From positions 1,445,307-1,509,306 of the forward strand of contig NZ_JAVQHL010000001.1 in the NCBI RefSeq assembly GCF_032670585.1: a DNA stretch of 64,000 bases, in the 5' to 3' direction. The position numbers and the translations under genes are program-made. The notes beneath the pieces were generated by a model. It was given only the letters and a program-made list of their open reading frames with translations, was not told the origin of the DNA and did not search any database. Shown piece after piece: positions 53,727 through 62,273 of this stretch (position 1 is its first letter; each line of letters begins with the position of its first letter). The DNA comes from Ostreiculturibacter nitratireducens (lineage in GTDB: Bacteria > Pseudomonadota > Alphaproteobacteria > Rhodobacterales > Rhodobacteraceae).

Positions 53727-54509
53727 GCGGTGTCAGGCCAATTCGAACCAGCCTCAGCCAAGACAGCAATACTGCCTCTCATCCCGCGCACAGACCACGC
53801 CACTCGGCAAGGGCAGCGATCCGGTTCAGCTTGAGGAGGTTTCGACTGGGGAGGCTACGTTCCTGATCGAAGTGGTTGGAGACTGAAGCGTGGACAGCGT
53901 CGAATTTCTGGAGACTTCGCATGCGTCGGAACCGGAGCGTAGCCCTCTCCCGTCGTCGGAACGGCAGGTGTGAGTTTTCCACCCGATTGTTGGCCCATTT
54001 ACCCGTTTCTTGTCGGGCTTCAGCTCTGAGTTGCCACAGGTCGGCACTATAGGAGCGGAGCTTTTCAATGACGATGGCCTCAGGCTGACCATGCTTGCGC
54101 ATTGCTTTCCTGAGGAATTTCAAGGCGGCCTTCTTGTCCCGGGTCCGCGTCACGAAGCTCTCCAGGGCCTCGCCCTCGTGATCAAAAGCCCGCCAGAGGC
54201 AGTGCATCTCGACGTTGATCTTCACGAACATCACGTCGACATGCCATCGCCAGCGACTCGACCGCGTTCCCTCGATCCCCCGCTTTCGGATCTCTGTAAC
54301 GAACATCGGACCGAAGCGATGCCACCAGACCCGGACCGCCTCGTGGCAAACTTCGATCCCACTCTCGTGCGGCAAATCCTCGACATTTCGCAGCGAAAGC
54401 GGGAAGCGGGCGTAGAGCATCACCTCTGGCGGAACGTGCTCCACTGGGTCATCCCGGGAAGCTAGACAACCGTCCTCCTCGCCATAATGTCCGTCCCTCT
54501 GACAAGGCC
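53727..54509 (-). mobile_element. IS6-family element, nearly full length but inactive
   Basis: This is the best preserved of the IS6 copies (about 783 bp). The left terminus is GGTGTCAGGCCAATTCG and the right terminus CCTCTGACAAGGCC, forming short imperfect inverted repeats (TGTCAG core). The transposase lies on the minus strand between them. It separates the regulator/peptide operon from the Rieske/CoA module. No obvious 8-bp target duplication was identified by eye. Confidence 0.85.
53779..54444 (-). pseudogene. IS6-family DDE transposase, degenerate
   Basis: 221 readable residues, from VMLYARFPLSLRNVEDLPHE to the C-terminal AALAEWRGLCAG. The first catalytic Asp survives in WRWHVDVMFVKIN, and the Glu in NNRVENSHLPF. 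The second Asp is replaced by Glu (VIVIEKLRSY for the expected TD-LRSY), so the DDE triad is broken. The normal N-terminus (MTERNPFRYFKTS) is lost; in its place is unrelated sequence with a stop. It serves as the reference for recognising the other scars. Confidence 0.85.
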
Positions 54510-54516
54510 TTTCAGC

Positions 54517-55383
54517 TCATGAAGTCGAGTTTGCGATAGCCGCCGCACGCGCAAGGATCTTCTCAGCACGGCGCACGACAGGCAGGTCGACCATGCGGCC
54601 GTCAACGGAGACCGCGCCGATGCCTTCGCGCTCGGCCTGGGTGAAGGCCGAGACGACGCGCCTCGCGTGGGCGACACGATCCTCGCTCGGAGTGAACGCC
54701 CGGTTGAGAGCGGCGACCTGGCTCGGGTGTATCGCGAAGCCACCCTCGAACCCGAGGCGGGCAGAGGCATCAACGATCCGGACGAAGGCGTCCTCGTCAC
54801 GGAACTGCGCGATGCTGCCGACGTAGCCCAGCGGCACGATCCCGGCGCGGCGAGCAGCGATTGCGATCTGCTGGCTCGGATAGAGCAGCGCCGTCCAGTC
54901 GGGCTCCATCCCCATTTCGCCCGCGAAGTCCTCGGTGCCGAGGTTGAGCGCCTTGAGCAGAGGATGCGCCATCGCGATCTCCGCGGCGTTGAGCAGACCG
55001 GCGGGCGTCTCGATCAGTCCGATGAGGACGGGCGGAGGACCGGGAACGCGTTCGGCCAACGCAGAAGCGATTCGTCGGACCGTCTCCGGAGTCTCGATCT
55101 TGGGCAGGATGAGGATGTCCGCGCCCGCGGCGAGCGCCGCGCGCAGGTCTTCGGCCTGCGCCGCGGCCTCTGCATTGAGACGAACGGCCACTTGCTTGCG
55201 CGCGCGGTGCAGGAGCGCCGCGCTGTCGGCGAGAAGCGCGCGCGCGGCGAATTTCTCCTGGTGAGGAACCGAATCCTCGAGGTCCAGGACGACGACGTCA
55301 GCATCACCCTCCGCGGCCTTTCTGGCGTACTTCTGGACGTGCGCCGGGGTGTAGAGGAGCGACCGCCAAAGGGGATGCTGCAT
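54517..55383 (-). CDS. CitE-like CoA-ester lyase (citramalyl/malyl-CoA lyase family)
   Basis: A 288-residue HpcH/HpaI-CitE TIM-barrel protein. VVVLDLEDSVPHQEK, VRLNAE, LPKIETPE and GLIETPAGLLN hold the Mg2+ and substrate ligands; FAIHPSQVA is conserved at the C-terminus. Enzymes of this size cleave (S)- or (R)-citramalyl-CoA, malyl-CoA or similar esters to acetyl-CoA plus an oxoacid. ATG 55381-55383 follows GGAGGA. It is the last gene of an operon with PrpD, MaoC and CoA-transferase genes, the combination that degrades itaconate-type C5 acids. Confidence 0.88.
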   Translation of the reverse strand: MQHPLWRSLLYTPAHVQKYARKAAEGDADVVVLDLEDSVPHQEKFAARALLADSAALLHRARKQVAVRLNAEAAAQAEDLRAALAAGADILILPKIETPETVRRIASALAERVPGPPPVLIGLIETPAGLLNAAEIAMAHPLLKALNLGTEDFAGEMGMEPDWTALLYPSQQIAIAARRAGIVPLGYVGSIAQFRDEDAFVRIVDASARLGFEGGFAIHPSQVAALNRAFTPSEDRVAHARRVVSAFTQAEREGIGAVSVDGRMVDLPVVRRAEKILARAAAIANSTS

Positions 55384-55396
55384 CGATTGATCCTCC

Positions 55397-56767
55397 TCAG
55401 GCGCCGAGGCGCTGGTCGAGGATGCCCGTCGCGCTGAGCGGCGTCGCACCGTCGGCTTCGAGGAACGCCGTAGCCAGATCGCACGAGCCGCCGCTATCGA
55501 CAACCTTCTGCAGGAGTTGGGCACGCGTCATCGGCGTGGCAGGGCCGCCCGGCACGTGGACCGTCTCCTGTTCAAGTACGCGGCCATCGGCGAGGGTCAC
55601 GGTAATCGTCTCCGGCGTCGACGGACCTATGTCGCCCGGGTCGCCCGGCGGCAGCTCGTAGGCCTCGATCGCAACATCGGCGGTCATGCGCTGCCGCAGC
55701 GGGTCGGAGAAGCGGTGCTCAAGGAAGTCCTCGGGCGTCACATGGCCCGTCAGGAGGCCGGTCACGATGCAGTAGGCCACCGAGAAGCGCGCCTCGGCGT
55801 CGTTGGTGGGCACGCCGAACCCGGCGACGCGCTGGAACGGCGCCGGCATCCTGATGCGGATCGAAGCGATCTGGTCACCGGGCGCCAGCCTCTCGTGCAG
55901 GCGTTCGGCGCCGTGGATGGGCCGGTGGGTGTAGGCGCAGCTCGGCCAGAGCTTGCGCAGAACCGGGAAGCGGTGCACGGCGCGGCCGGGCGTCCACTGC
56001 TCCATCATCCGCGAGAAGCCGAGCGACTCGGGCGTCCCGTAAACCTGTCTGACGCCACGATACCCGTCCCAGAGCTCGCGGTTGGCGGTCGCCCCCTCTC
56101 GCGCCAGGAGCGCCGCACGCAACCCCGCCTCCGCCGCCATCCCGGCATGCATCGCCTTAACGTCGGTACCGAACTGCGCCTTGAGACCCGCCGACGCGCT
56201 GACCGCTATCGACATGGCGTTGGCCATCTCCTCGGGGCCGAGGCCCAAGGCACGTGCCGCCGCGGCCGCGGTCCCGACCGGCCCCAGCGTCGAAGTGGAG
56301 TGCCAGCCAGCCTCGTAGTGGCCGTATCCCAGCGCCATGCCCATCCAGACCACCGTCTCGTAGCCCACGGCCCAGGCTTCGCTGATCTGATCGATCGTCA
56401 TCGGCAGCAGCCGTGCGAGCGCGAAGAGCGCAGAGAAGATCGGCGTGCTCGCATGGCTGGAGCCAGAGAGCTCATAGTCGTCGAAGTCGATGGCATGCGC
56501 GCGGGTGCCGTTGACGAAGGCGGCGCCGAGCGGCGACAGCGAAGCGCCGCCGCCGATCGGCACGACGCCGCCCTGCGGCACGCCAAAGGACATCGCGGCA
56601 AGGCCCGCGCGGGCCTGCTTCTCGCTGGTCCCGAGGACAGTGCAGGTCAGCGTGTCGATCAGGCTGACGCGCGCTTCCCTGGAAGTCAGCGCGTCGAGGT
56701 CGAGATGCGGCTCGGTGGCCCAGTCGGCGAGCGCCCGGGAGAAATTGGGGTCGATCTTCTTGAGCAT
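55397..56767 (-). CDS. MmgE/PrpD-family protein
   Basis: A 456-residue member of the family that includes 2-methylcitrate dehydratase and cis-aconitate decarboxylase. Typical marks are HAIDFDDYE, SHASTPIFSALFALA, HYEAGWHSTSTLGPVGTAAAAA and the C-terminal DVAIEAYELPPG region. The function could be dehydration/isomerisation of a tricarboxylate or methyl-branched acid, or decarboxylation to itaconate. Being beside CoA-transferase, hydratase and CitE-like genes, it may feed that route. It lies 12 nt after the MaoC gene. Confidence 0.87.
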   Translation of the reverse strand: MLKKIDPNFSRALADWATEPHLDLDALTSREARVSLIDTLTCTVLGTSEKQARAGLAAMSFGVPQGGVVPIGGGASLSPLGAAFVNGTRAHAIDFDDYELSGSSHASTPIFSALFALARLLPMTIDQISEAWAVGYETVVWMGMALGYGHYEAGWHSTSTLGPVGTAAAAARALGLGPEEMANAMSIAVSASAGLKAQFGTDVKAMHAGMAAEAGLRAALLAREGATANRELWDGYRGVRQVYGTPESLGFSRMMEQWTPGRAVHRFPVLRKLWPSCAYTHRPIHGAERLHERLAPGDQIASIRIRMPAPFQRVAGFGVPTNDAEARFSVAYCIVTGLLTGHVTPEDFLEHRFSDPLRQRMTADVAIEAYELPPGDPGDIGPSTPETITVTLADGRVLEQETVHVPGGPATPMTRAQLLQKVVDSGGSCDLATAFLEADGATPLSATGILDQRLGA

Positions 56768-56779
56768 GTCTCTTTTCTT

Positions 56780-57610
56780 TCAGAACTCCGCCGAGGCCGT
56801 CATGGCCAAGGCGCCGTCGTGCCGCCGCGCCCATAGGGCGAGGCCCGTCTCCTCCGTACGGCCCTCGATCCGGAACGGCGCCATACCCGAGAGCGGAGCG
56901 AGCCCGCGGAACGAGAACCGACGCGGCGCGCGCTGCCTCGTCCGCACCGCAAGGTCCACGAGTAGGGTGGCCGTGAGCGGTCCGTGGAACACGAGCCCCT
57001 CGTAGCCTTCGACCTCGCGGGCGTAGTCCACGTCGTAGTGGATGCGGTGCCCATTGAAGGTCAGGGCGGAGTAGCGGAAGAGCATGACCTGAGTGGGCGC
57101 GACCTCCTCGCTCACCTCCGCGTCGGCGGGGGCCGGCGTAGGGGTGGGCATTGGCGCGTTGGGAGCCGGATCCTCGCGATAGACGATGTCGTGCTCCTCG
57201 GTCATAGCGAGCGTCTCGCTGGCGCGGATCTCATGCCGCACCGTGACGAAGCAGAGCTTGCCGCTCCGCCCCTCCTTCTCGACGACGTTCTCGATTGTCG
57301 AGCGCTTTGAAACCGCGGTCCCGAGCGGCATTGGCGCGTGAAACTCGAAGCGCCCGCCCGCCCACATGCGGCGCGGCAGCGCGACCGGGGGCAGGAAGCC
57401 GCCTTTCTTCGGATGGCCATCACGGCCAAGCTCGCGCGCGGGCTTGGCCTCGAGAAAGTAGAACCAGTGCCACAGCGGCGGCAGGGCATCGCCGTCGGCA
57501 AGCGTCGGTACGCGATCCAGGGTCGCCTGCATGAAGCGGGCGGGCTCGGGCCGCAGGACGTCCTGACTGAGCTCGGTACGACCGATCCAGTCGGTCATGG
57601 GGGCGGACAT
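56780..57610 (-). CDS. MaoC-like double hot-dog hydratase
   Basis: A 276-residue protein with an N-terminal FAS1-like dehydratase half (LWHWFYFLEAKPARELGRDG) and a C-terminal half with LMFRYSALTFNGHRIHYD-type hydratase-2 motif (Asn/His) and VFHGPLTATLL. This arrangement matches mesaconyl-C4-CoA and itaconyl-CoA hydratases. ATG 57608-57610 has AAGGAG upstream. It would hydrate the unsaturated CoA ester made by the CoA-transferase encoded 20 nt upstream, for cleavage by the CitE-like lyase. Confidence 0.87.
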   Translation of the reverse strand: MSAPMTDWIGRTELSQDVLRPEPARFMQATLDRVPTLADGDALPPLWHWFYFLEAKPARELGRDGHPKKGGFLPPVALPRRMWAGGRFEFHAPMPLGTAVSKRSTIENVVEKEGRSGKLCFVTVRHEIRASETLAMTEEHDIVYREDPAPNAPMPTPTPAPADAEVSEEVAPTQVMLFRYSALTFNGHRIHYDVDYAREVEGYEGLVFHGPLTATLLVDLAVRTRQRAPRRFSFRGLAPLSGMAPFRIEGRTEETGLALWARRHDGALAMTASAEF

Positions 57611-57630
57611 CGGGAACTCCTTTCGAGATA

Positions 57631-58758
57631 TCAGGCAAATTCGGCGCGGAGGGCCGGCCCGTGCGCGCCAAGGGCCGGGGCGGCCTTGAGAGCGGATGCG
57701 TCCGGCGCCTCGATCCAGCGGATGGGCGGGGCGGGTATATCGATTGCGGCACCGGTTTCGGTGACGACGGTGCAGCGGCGGAGGGCCGGATGACGGCCGA
57801 GATCCTCCACCGAGTTCACCCCGCCGAAGGCGACGCCCGCCTCGGCGAGGCGCGCGCGGAACTCCTCTTGGGTCATCGTGCGGGTGACGGCGCCGATCAT
57901 CTCCTCGAGCGCGTCGCGGTTGGCCACGCGGTCGTTGTTCGAGGCGAAACGCGGATCCTGCCACGCCGAGTCCGAGCCGAGGACCTGCGCGCAGAACCGC
58001 TGCCATTCGCGCTCGTTCTGGATCGCAATCAGCGTGAGCGCGCCGTCGGCGGTCTCGAAAGCGCCGTAGGGGGCCATGCTAGGATGACGCAGACCGACAC
58101 GCCGCGGCGCACCGCGGCCGTACTCATGGTGGATCAGCGGCACGCTCATCCAGTCTGCCGCGACATCAAAGAGCGAGATCGCCAGCGCCGAGCCCCGGCC
58201 CGTCCGCTCGCGCAGCATCAGCGCTTCAAGAACGGCGGCGTGCGCCGTCATCCCCGCGCCGATGTCGCAGATCGAAACGCCGATGCGCCCCATCTCGTTT
58301 ACGCCGCCGCTGATGCTTGTAAGGCCGGACTCTGCCTGGATTAGGAAGTCGTACGCCTTGAGATGTCGCGCCGCCTCGCTCTCGCCGTAGCCGGTGATGT
58401 CTAGGGTGATCATACGAGGGTACTTTTCGCGGAGTTCAGCCGAACCGAAGCCCGCCCGGGCCATCGCCCCCGGCGCGAGGTTCTGGATGAACACGTCCGC
58501 CCGGGACAGGATACGATGGAGGAGCGCCGCGTCCTCGGTGTCGCGGAAATTCAGGGTCAGCGATTCCTTCCCCTGGTTCGTCCAGGCAAAGTACGAGCTG
58601 GTGCCCTGCGCCGCGGCGTCATACCCCCGCGCGAAGTCGCCCTCGGCGCGCTCGATCTTGATGATGCGCGCTCCGGCCTGCGCCAGCCGCGCAGTGCAGA
58701 AAGGTGCCGCCAGGGCCTGCTCGACCGAGACCACCAGCAATCCGTCCAGGGATTTCAC
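57631..58758 (-). CDS. Family III CoA-transferase (CaiB/BaiF)
   Basis: A 375-residue CoA-transferase. The family start LDGLLVVSVEQALAAPFCT, KIERAEGDFARGYD, NQGKESLTLNFR and the presumed catalytic Asp in EAARHLKAYDFLIQAESG are visible; DPRFASNNDRVANRD is conserved in the C-terminal domain. It transfers CoA between carboxylic acids; neighbours suggest itaconate, mesaconate or citramalate. It follows the ferredoxin gene by 29 nt. Confidence 0.9.
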   Translation of the reverse strand: MKSLDGLLVVSVEQALAAPFCTARLAQAGARIIKIERAEGDFARGYDAAAQGTSSYFAWTNQGKESLTLNFRDTEDAALLHRILSRADVFIQNLAPGAMARAGFGSAELREKYPRMITLDITGYGESEAARHLKAYDFLIQAESGLTSISGGVNEMGRIGVSICDIGAGMTAHAAVLEALMLRERTGRGSALAISLFDVAADWMSVPLIHHEYGRGAPRRVGLRHPSMAPYGAFETADGALTLIAIQNEREWQRFCAQVLGSDSAWQDPRFASNNDRVANRDALEEMIGAVTRTMTQEEFRARLAEAGVAFGGVNSVEDLGRHPALRRCTVVTETGAAIDIPAPPIRWIEAPDASALKAAPALGAHGPALRAEFA

Positions 58759-58787
58759 GTCAGTTCTCCAGTTCTTCGTATTGCAGT

Positions 58788-59111
58788 TCAGATTTGCCGT
58801 TCCGGCATCCGCACGATCAGACCGTCGAAGGCTTCGGTGACCTTCAACTGGCAGCTCAGCCGCGAGGTCGCGGTATCGGGCTCATGTGCGAAGTCGAGCA
58901 TGTCGTCCTCGAGTTCCTTGCGGGGCGGCAGCCGGTCCACCCAAGCCGTGTCCACGTAGACGTGGCAGGTGGAGCAGGCGCAGGCGCCACCGCAATCAGC
59001 CTCGATGCCGGGGATCGCGTTGTCTCGCGCGCCCTCCATCACGGTCTTGCCGGGGGAGAGCTCGACCTCGTGCGGTCGGCCGCCATGTTCGATGTAGATG
59101 ATCTTGACCAT
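58788..59111 (-). CDS. Adrenodoxin-type [2Fe-2S] ferredoxin
   Basis: A 107-residue ferredoxin with cluster ligands C40, C46, C49 and C87 (CGGACACSTC and SRLSCQL). This vertebrate/bacterial adrenodoxin class serves Rieske oxygenases and P450s. It probably links the FAD reductase at 60969 to the Rieske oxygenase at 59463. The ATG at 59109-59111 is the only plausible start. It separates the oxygenase genes from the CoA genes on the same strand. Confidence 0.93.
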   Translation of the reverse strand: MVKIIYIEHGGRPHEVELSPGKTVMEGARDNAIPGIEADCGGACACSTCHVYVDTAWVDRLPPRKELEDDMLDFAHEPDTATSRLSCQLKVTEAFDGLIVRMPERQI

Positions 59112-59183
59112 GTCGATGAACTTTCGCTTTCAGTTTCTCGGACGACGGGCCCGAGACGCGGCCAGCCGCCTCTTCTCACGCCG

Positions 59184-59384
59184 CTAGGCGACCGGAATCA
59201 GGAGCGGTGCGCTTGCCGCCTGTAAGGGGTTGGCGATCAGCTCTGCGACGTCCGCACTGTCGGCAGGTGCCTGCTTGGCGATCCGTTCGCCAATCCCCAA
59301 ATCGACGACGGCGAGGAGTCCGGCGCCACCGTTGCACCAATCGCCGTCGATGGAGTTGTGCCAATAGGGTCTAAGGTCTGTCAT
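59184..59384 (-). pseudogene. Aldehyde dehydrogenase stump (N-terminal 50 or so codons)
   Basis: From an ATG at 59382-59384 with GGAG upstream, the frame reads MTDLRPYWHNSIDGDWCNGG and VVDLGIGERIAKQAPADSAD. This matches the N-terminus of NAD aldehyde dehydrogenases (betaine-aldehyde type). It then departs into an unrelated tail and stops after 66 residues. The catalytic Cys and Glu and the cofactor domain are missing. Most of the gene has been deleted between the oxygenase and ferredoxin genes. Confidence 0.7.
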
Positions 59385-59462
59385 AACGCGCTCCACAGGC
59401 CCCGGGAGCGTTCTGCCGCCCGGGACCCAGGTCAGGTCGAAGTTGGAAGGTTTGCGGTGAGC

Positions 59463-60557
59463 TTAAGCCTCGACAGCCTCGCGCATCCACTCCTGCAATA
59501 TCTTGATCGAATGCTCCGAATTCACGCCGCAGGCGGGGTCCAGAACCAGCGGACCCGGTTTGTAGCCGCGCGACTTGAGACCGCGATGCACGGACTCGAC
59601 AAGGGTAATGTCCTCCGCGACCGTCGTCTGGCGGTCCTGCACGGCGAGTTTGCGAATGATGTCGTTTTCGACCCCGCCCGGCGTGTACCAGCCGCGCCAC
59701 ACGGTGCAGTGGTCGACGTCATGCGCGCGCCAGTGGTAAGTGTTCAGGATGTTCCCCGGATAGCACTGGAACGAGAACATCGGCCACAGGAACCAGGAAC
59801 GGTAGTCGCCCGCGCGCGGATTCGATGACAAGTCGATCGGGTAGCTCATCTTCTCGAGGCTCTGGCACTCGGTCGTGTGACGCAGCACGTAGCCGCCGTT
59901 GGCGTCGTGCTGGATATCGTAGGTCTCGGGTTTGATGACGCCTTGGGCGAAGGTGGCGTGGTTCATCGGGCAGTGGTAGCACTCGGAGTAGTTCTCGACC
60001 GAAACTTTCCAGTTGCAGTGCTCCTTGATCTCGACCCACTCGAGCGGCGCGAGTTCGTCGACATGCGGCACGAACTCGGCCAGTTCCTCGCGGACGCCTG
60101 GATACCACTCGTCCATGGGCGCCGCGTCGTCGTCGAGGTTGACGAAGAGAAAACCGTGGAAGTCTTCGGTACGCACCTCGGTAAGGCAGATGTCGTTCCG
60201 GTCGAGGCCCTCCACGCTATTGATGTTCGGACCGGCGCGCAGTTTGCCGGTCAGCTCGTACGTCCAGGCATGGTACGGACATACCACGACCCGCGCGCTG
60301 CCAGTGCCGCTGACCAGTTCGTGAGCGCGGTGCTGACAGACGTTGTAGAACGTCCGCACCACTTCATCACGGCCGCGAATGCAGAAGAGGTTCTGCCCGG
60401 CGATCTCGAAGGTGAAGTAGTCCCCGACGTTCGACACCTGAGAAATGTGCCCGGCGAACTGCCATGTCCGGGACAGCAGACCCCGCATCTCGCGGTCGAA
60501 CCCCGCTGGGTCGGTGTAATAGCTTGGATTGAGCGAGCGCGTGAGCTGGACGTTCAT
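59463..60557 (-). CDS. Rieske oxygenase alpha subunit, quaternary-amine type
   Basis: A 364-residue aromatic-ring-hydroxylating-type oxygenase. Rieske ligands are C74, H76, C93 and H96 (CQHRAH, CPYHAWTY). The mononuclear iron site is in NYSECYHCPMNH, with H195 and H200. E192 stands where most dioxygenases have the bridging Asp, a substitution shared with carnitine-, glycine betaine- and stachydrine-type oxygenases. An N-methylated or quaternary amine is therefore a more likely substrate than an aromatic ring. ATG 60555-60557 overlaps a 69-residue upstream reading frame. The ferredoxin and reductase are nearby. Confidence 0.9.
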   Translation of the reverse strand: MNVQLTRSLNPSYYTDPAGFDREMRGLLSRTWQFAGHISQVSNVGDYFTFEIAGQNLFCIRGRDEVVRTFYNVCQHRAHELVSGTGSARVVVCPYHAWTYELTGKLRAGPNINSVEGLDRNDICLTEVRTEDFHGFLFVNLDDDAAPMDEWYPGVREELAEFVPHVDELAPLEWVEIKEHCNWKVSVENYSECYHCPMNHATFAQGVIKPETYDIQHDANGGYVLRHTTECQSLEKMSYPIDLSSNPRAGDYRSWFLWPMFSFQCYPGNILNTYHWRAHDVDHCTVWRGWYTPGGVENDIIRKLAVQDRQTTVAEDITLVESVHRGLKSRGYKPGPLVLDPACGVNSEHSIKILQEWMREAVEA

Positions 60558-60763
60558 GGCAGGTCTTCCCGATAGATCCCGAAGGTGCGGCGGCGTTGGT
60601 GCGATTTCCCGATCCTTTCGACGATCTGGTCGCGGGCCGGGGCGATGACGTCCTGGGTGTTGCCCAGAACCCGGCGCGCAGCCCTCCGCGCTGGCTGAGT
60701 GAGGCTGTCCCACCCATCAGCGAGGCGGTCGGGATTCGCATATGGTACATTTGTTGCGTTCAT
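60554..60763 (-). CDS. Small hypothetical protein coupled to the Rieske oxygenase gene
   Basis: A 69-residue reading frame beginning MNATNVPYANPDRLADGWDS, basic in its second half (ARRAARRV, GKSHQRRRT). No family recognised. Its stop overlaps the Rieske start as ATGA, the usual sign of translational coupling, although no clear ribosome-binding site precedes its own ATG. A decayed relative (NATDVSLNALTRLVDE) lies at about 63.15-63.3 kb near etfB. It could be a leader or regulatory peptide. Confidence 0.5.
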   Translation of the reverse strand: MNATNVPYANPDRLADGWDSLTQPARRAARRVLGNTQDVIAPARDQIVERIGKSHQRRRTFGIYREDLP

Positions 60764-60773
60764 TGTTGACGCT

Positions 60774-60787
60774 GGTACATATGTCCC
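60774..60787. promoter_or_regulatory. Palindromic operator candidate upstream of the Rieske operon
   Basis: GGTACATATGTCCC is a near-perfect 14-bp palindrome (one mismatched pair around ACATATGT) just upstream of the small coupled gene. A partial repeat, TGGTACATTTGT, lies at about 60743-60754. Both are in the divergent gap between the Rieske operon and the reductase gene. Confidence 0.45.
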
Positions 60788-60968
60788 TTTATGAAGTCCA
60801 CATGTTTTTTTCGTCCCGGCAATTCCTCCGGTGAGGAGACGCGATGACCCCTGGAGCAGCGACCAGCACGCCCGCCGTGCGCAAGAGGCGCACCAGCCAG
60901 GCAAGCGCCGCGCGCCCGCAAGCACCAACTCCATAGCCTTCCCCACCCGACCAGCCAGAGAGGGTCAC

Positions 60969-62252
60969 GTGATCGATACCAGAGTTCTCATCGTAGGCGC
61001 CGGTCAGGCCGGATGCTCCGTCGCCGCCAGGCTCCGCGCTCTCGGGCATATGGGCCCGATCACGCTGATTGGAGAAGAGCCGCATCCCCCCTACCAGCGC
61101 CCGCCGCTCTCCAAGGCGTACCTTCTCGGCGAGATGCCCCGCGAGCGGCTGTTCCTGCGGCCGCAGACCTTCTACGCGGACCAGAACATCGACCTGAAGC
61201 TCGGCGCCAGCGTAGACTGGATCGACCGTGACGAGAACACTGTGACCGTCGAGGACGACACGCTGCCGTATGACCACCTCGTGCTGGCGACCGGGGCGAC
61301 GCCGCGCCGCCTCCCGGCCGCGATTGGCGGCGATCTTCCCGGCACCCATGTCCTACGGGGGATCGCAGACATCGATCGGATCGCGCCGGAATTCGAACCC
61401 GGGCGCCGGCTTGTTGTGGTGGGCGGGGGCTACATCGGCCTCGAGATTGCCGCCGTTGCGGCCAAGCGCGAACTGAACGTCACGATCATCGAGGCCGCCC
61501 CGCGCATCCTCGGACGCGTCGCCGCGCTGGAAACCGCGGCGTTCTTCCGCGACCTGCACCGCGACCACGGTGTTCGAATCCTGGAGGACACGCAGCTCGA
61601 CCGCGTCACGGGCACTGACCGGGCGGACGGCGTTCTGCTGAGCGATGGCCGACATATTGCCGCCGATTTCGTTGTCTTCGGGGTCGGCGTGGCGCCGAAC
61701 ACGCGCCTCGCAGAGTGCGCCGGCCTGGCCGTCGAGAACGGCATCTGGACGGACGCCTACGGCCGCACATCCGACCCGGCGATTTGGGCAGCGGGCGACT
61801 GCGCGTCGCTGCCCTTCCTCGGCAAGCGTGTCCGGCTTGAAAGCGTCGGCAACGCCATCGACCAGGGCGAGGCTGTGGCCGCGAACATCCTCGGCGCCGC
61901 CGAAGAATACCGGCCGAAGCCCTGGTTCTGGTCCGACCAGTACGACACAAAGCTCCAGATTGCCGGCCTGAATGCAGGCTCCGACACGGTCGTCGTCAGG
62001 AACGCCGGCGCTGGCTCCGCCTCGATCTGGTACTATCGCGATGCACAACTGGTTGCCGTCGACGCAATCAACGACCCACGCGCATACATGATTGGCCGGC
62101 GGATGATCGAAGCGGGTACCTCACCCGCGCCCGCCGAGATCGCGGCCAACGACCTGAAATCTCTTCTGATCCAGTCGGCGCGACACGAAACGACCGTTGC
62201 TGTCGGGGTGGCGGGACAGAGTGCTCAGGCGACTGCGAACAACGGTGGGTGA
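60969..62252 (+). CDS. FAD-dependent ferredoxin reductase
   Basis: A 427-residue pyridine-nucleotide-disulfide-fold reductase of the rhodocoxin/putidaredoxin reductase class. The FAD motif is VLIVGAGQAGCSVA at the N-terminus; YQRPPLSKAYL is diagnostic; the NAD(P)H motif is VVVGGGYIGLEIA; and IWAAGDCA binds the flavin ribityl chain. It transfers electrons from NADH to the ferredoxin. GTG at 60969 is the start, with GAGAGGG just upstream. It is divergent from the oxygenase operon it serves. Its C-terminal tail abuts an IS6 remnant. Confidence 0.93.
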   Translation: MIDTRVLIVGAGQAGCSVAARLRALGHMGPITLIGEEPHPPYQRPPLSKAYLLGEMPRERLFLRPQTFYADQNIDLKLGASVDWIDRDENTVTVEDDTLPYDHLVLATGATPRRLPAAIGGDLPGTHVLRGIADIDRIAPEFEPGRRLVVVGGGYIGLEIAAVAAKRELNVTIIEAAPRILGRVAALETAAFFRDLHRDHGVRILEDTQLDRVTGTDRADGVLLSDGRHIAADFVVFGVGVAPNTRLAECAGLAVENGIWTDAYGRTSDPAIWAAGDCASLPFLGKRVRLESVGNAIDQGEAVAANILGAAEEYRPKPWFWSDQYDTKLQIAGLNAGSDTVVVRNAGAGSASIWYYRDAQLVAVDAINDPRAYMIGRRMIEAGTSPAPAEIAANDLKSLLIQSARHETTVAVGVAGQSAQATANNGG

Positions 62253-62273
62253 TGAGGATCAAGCGGCTAGGAA

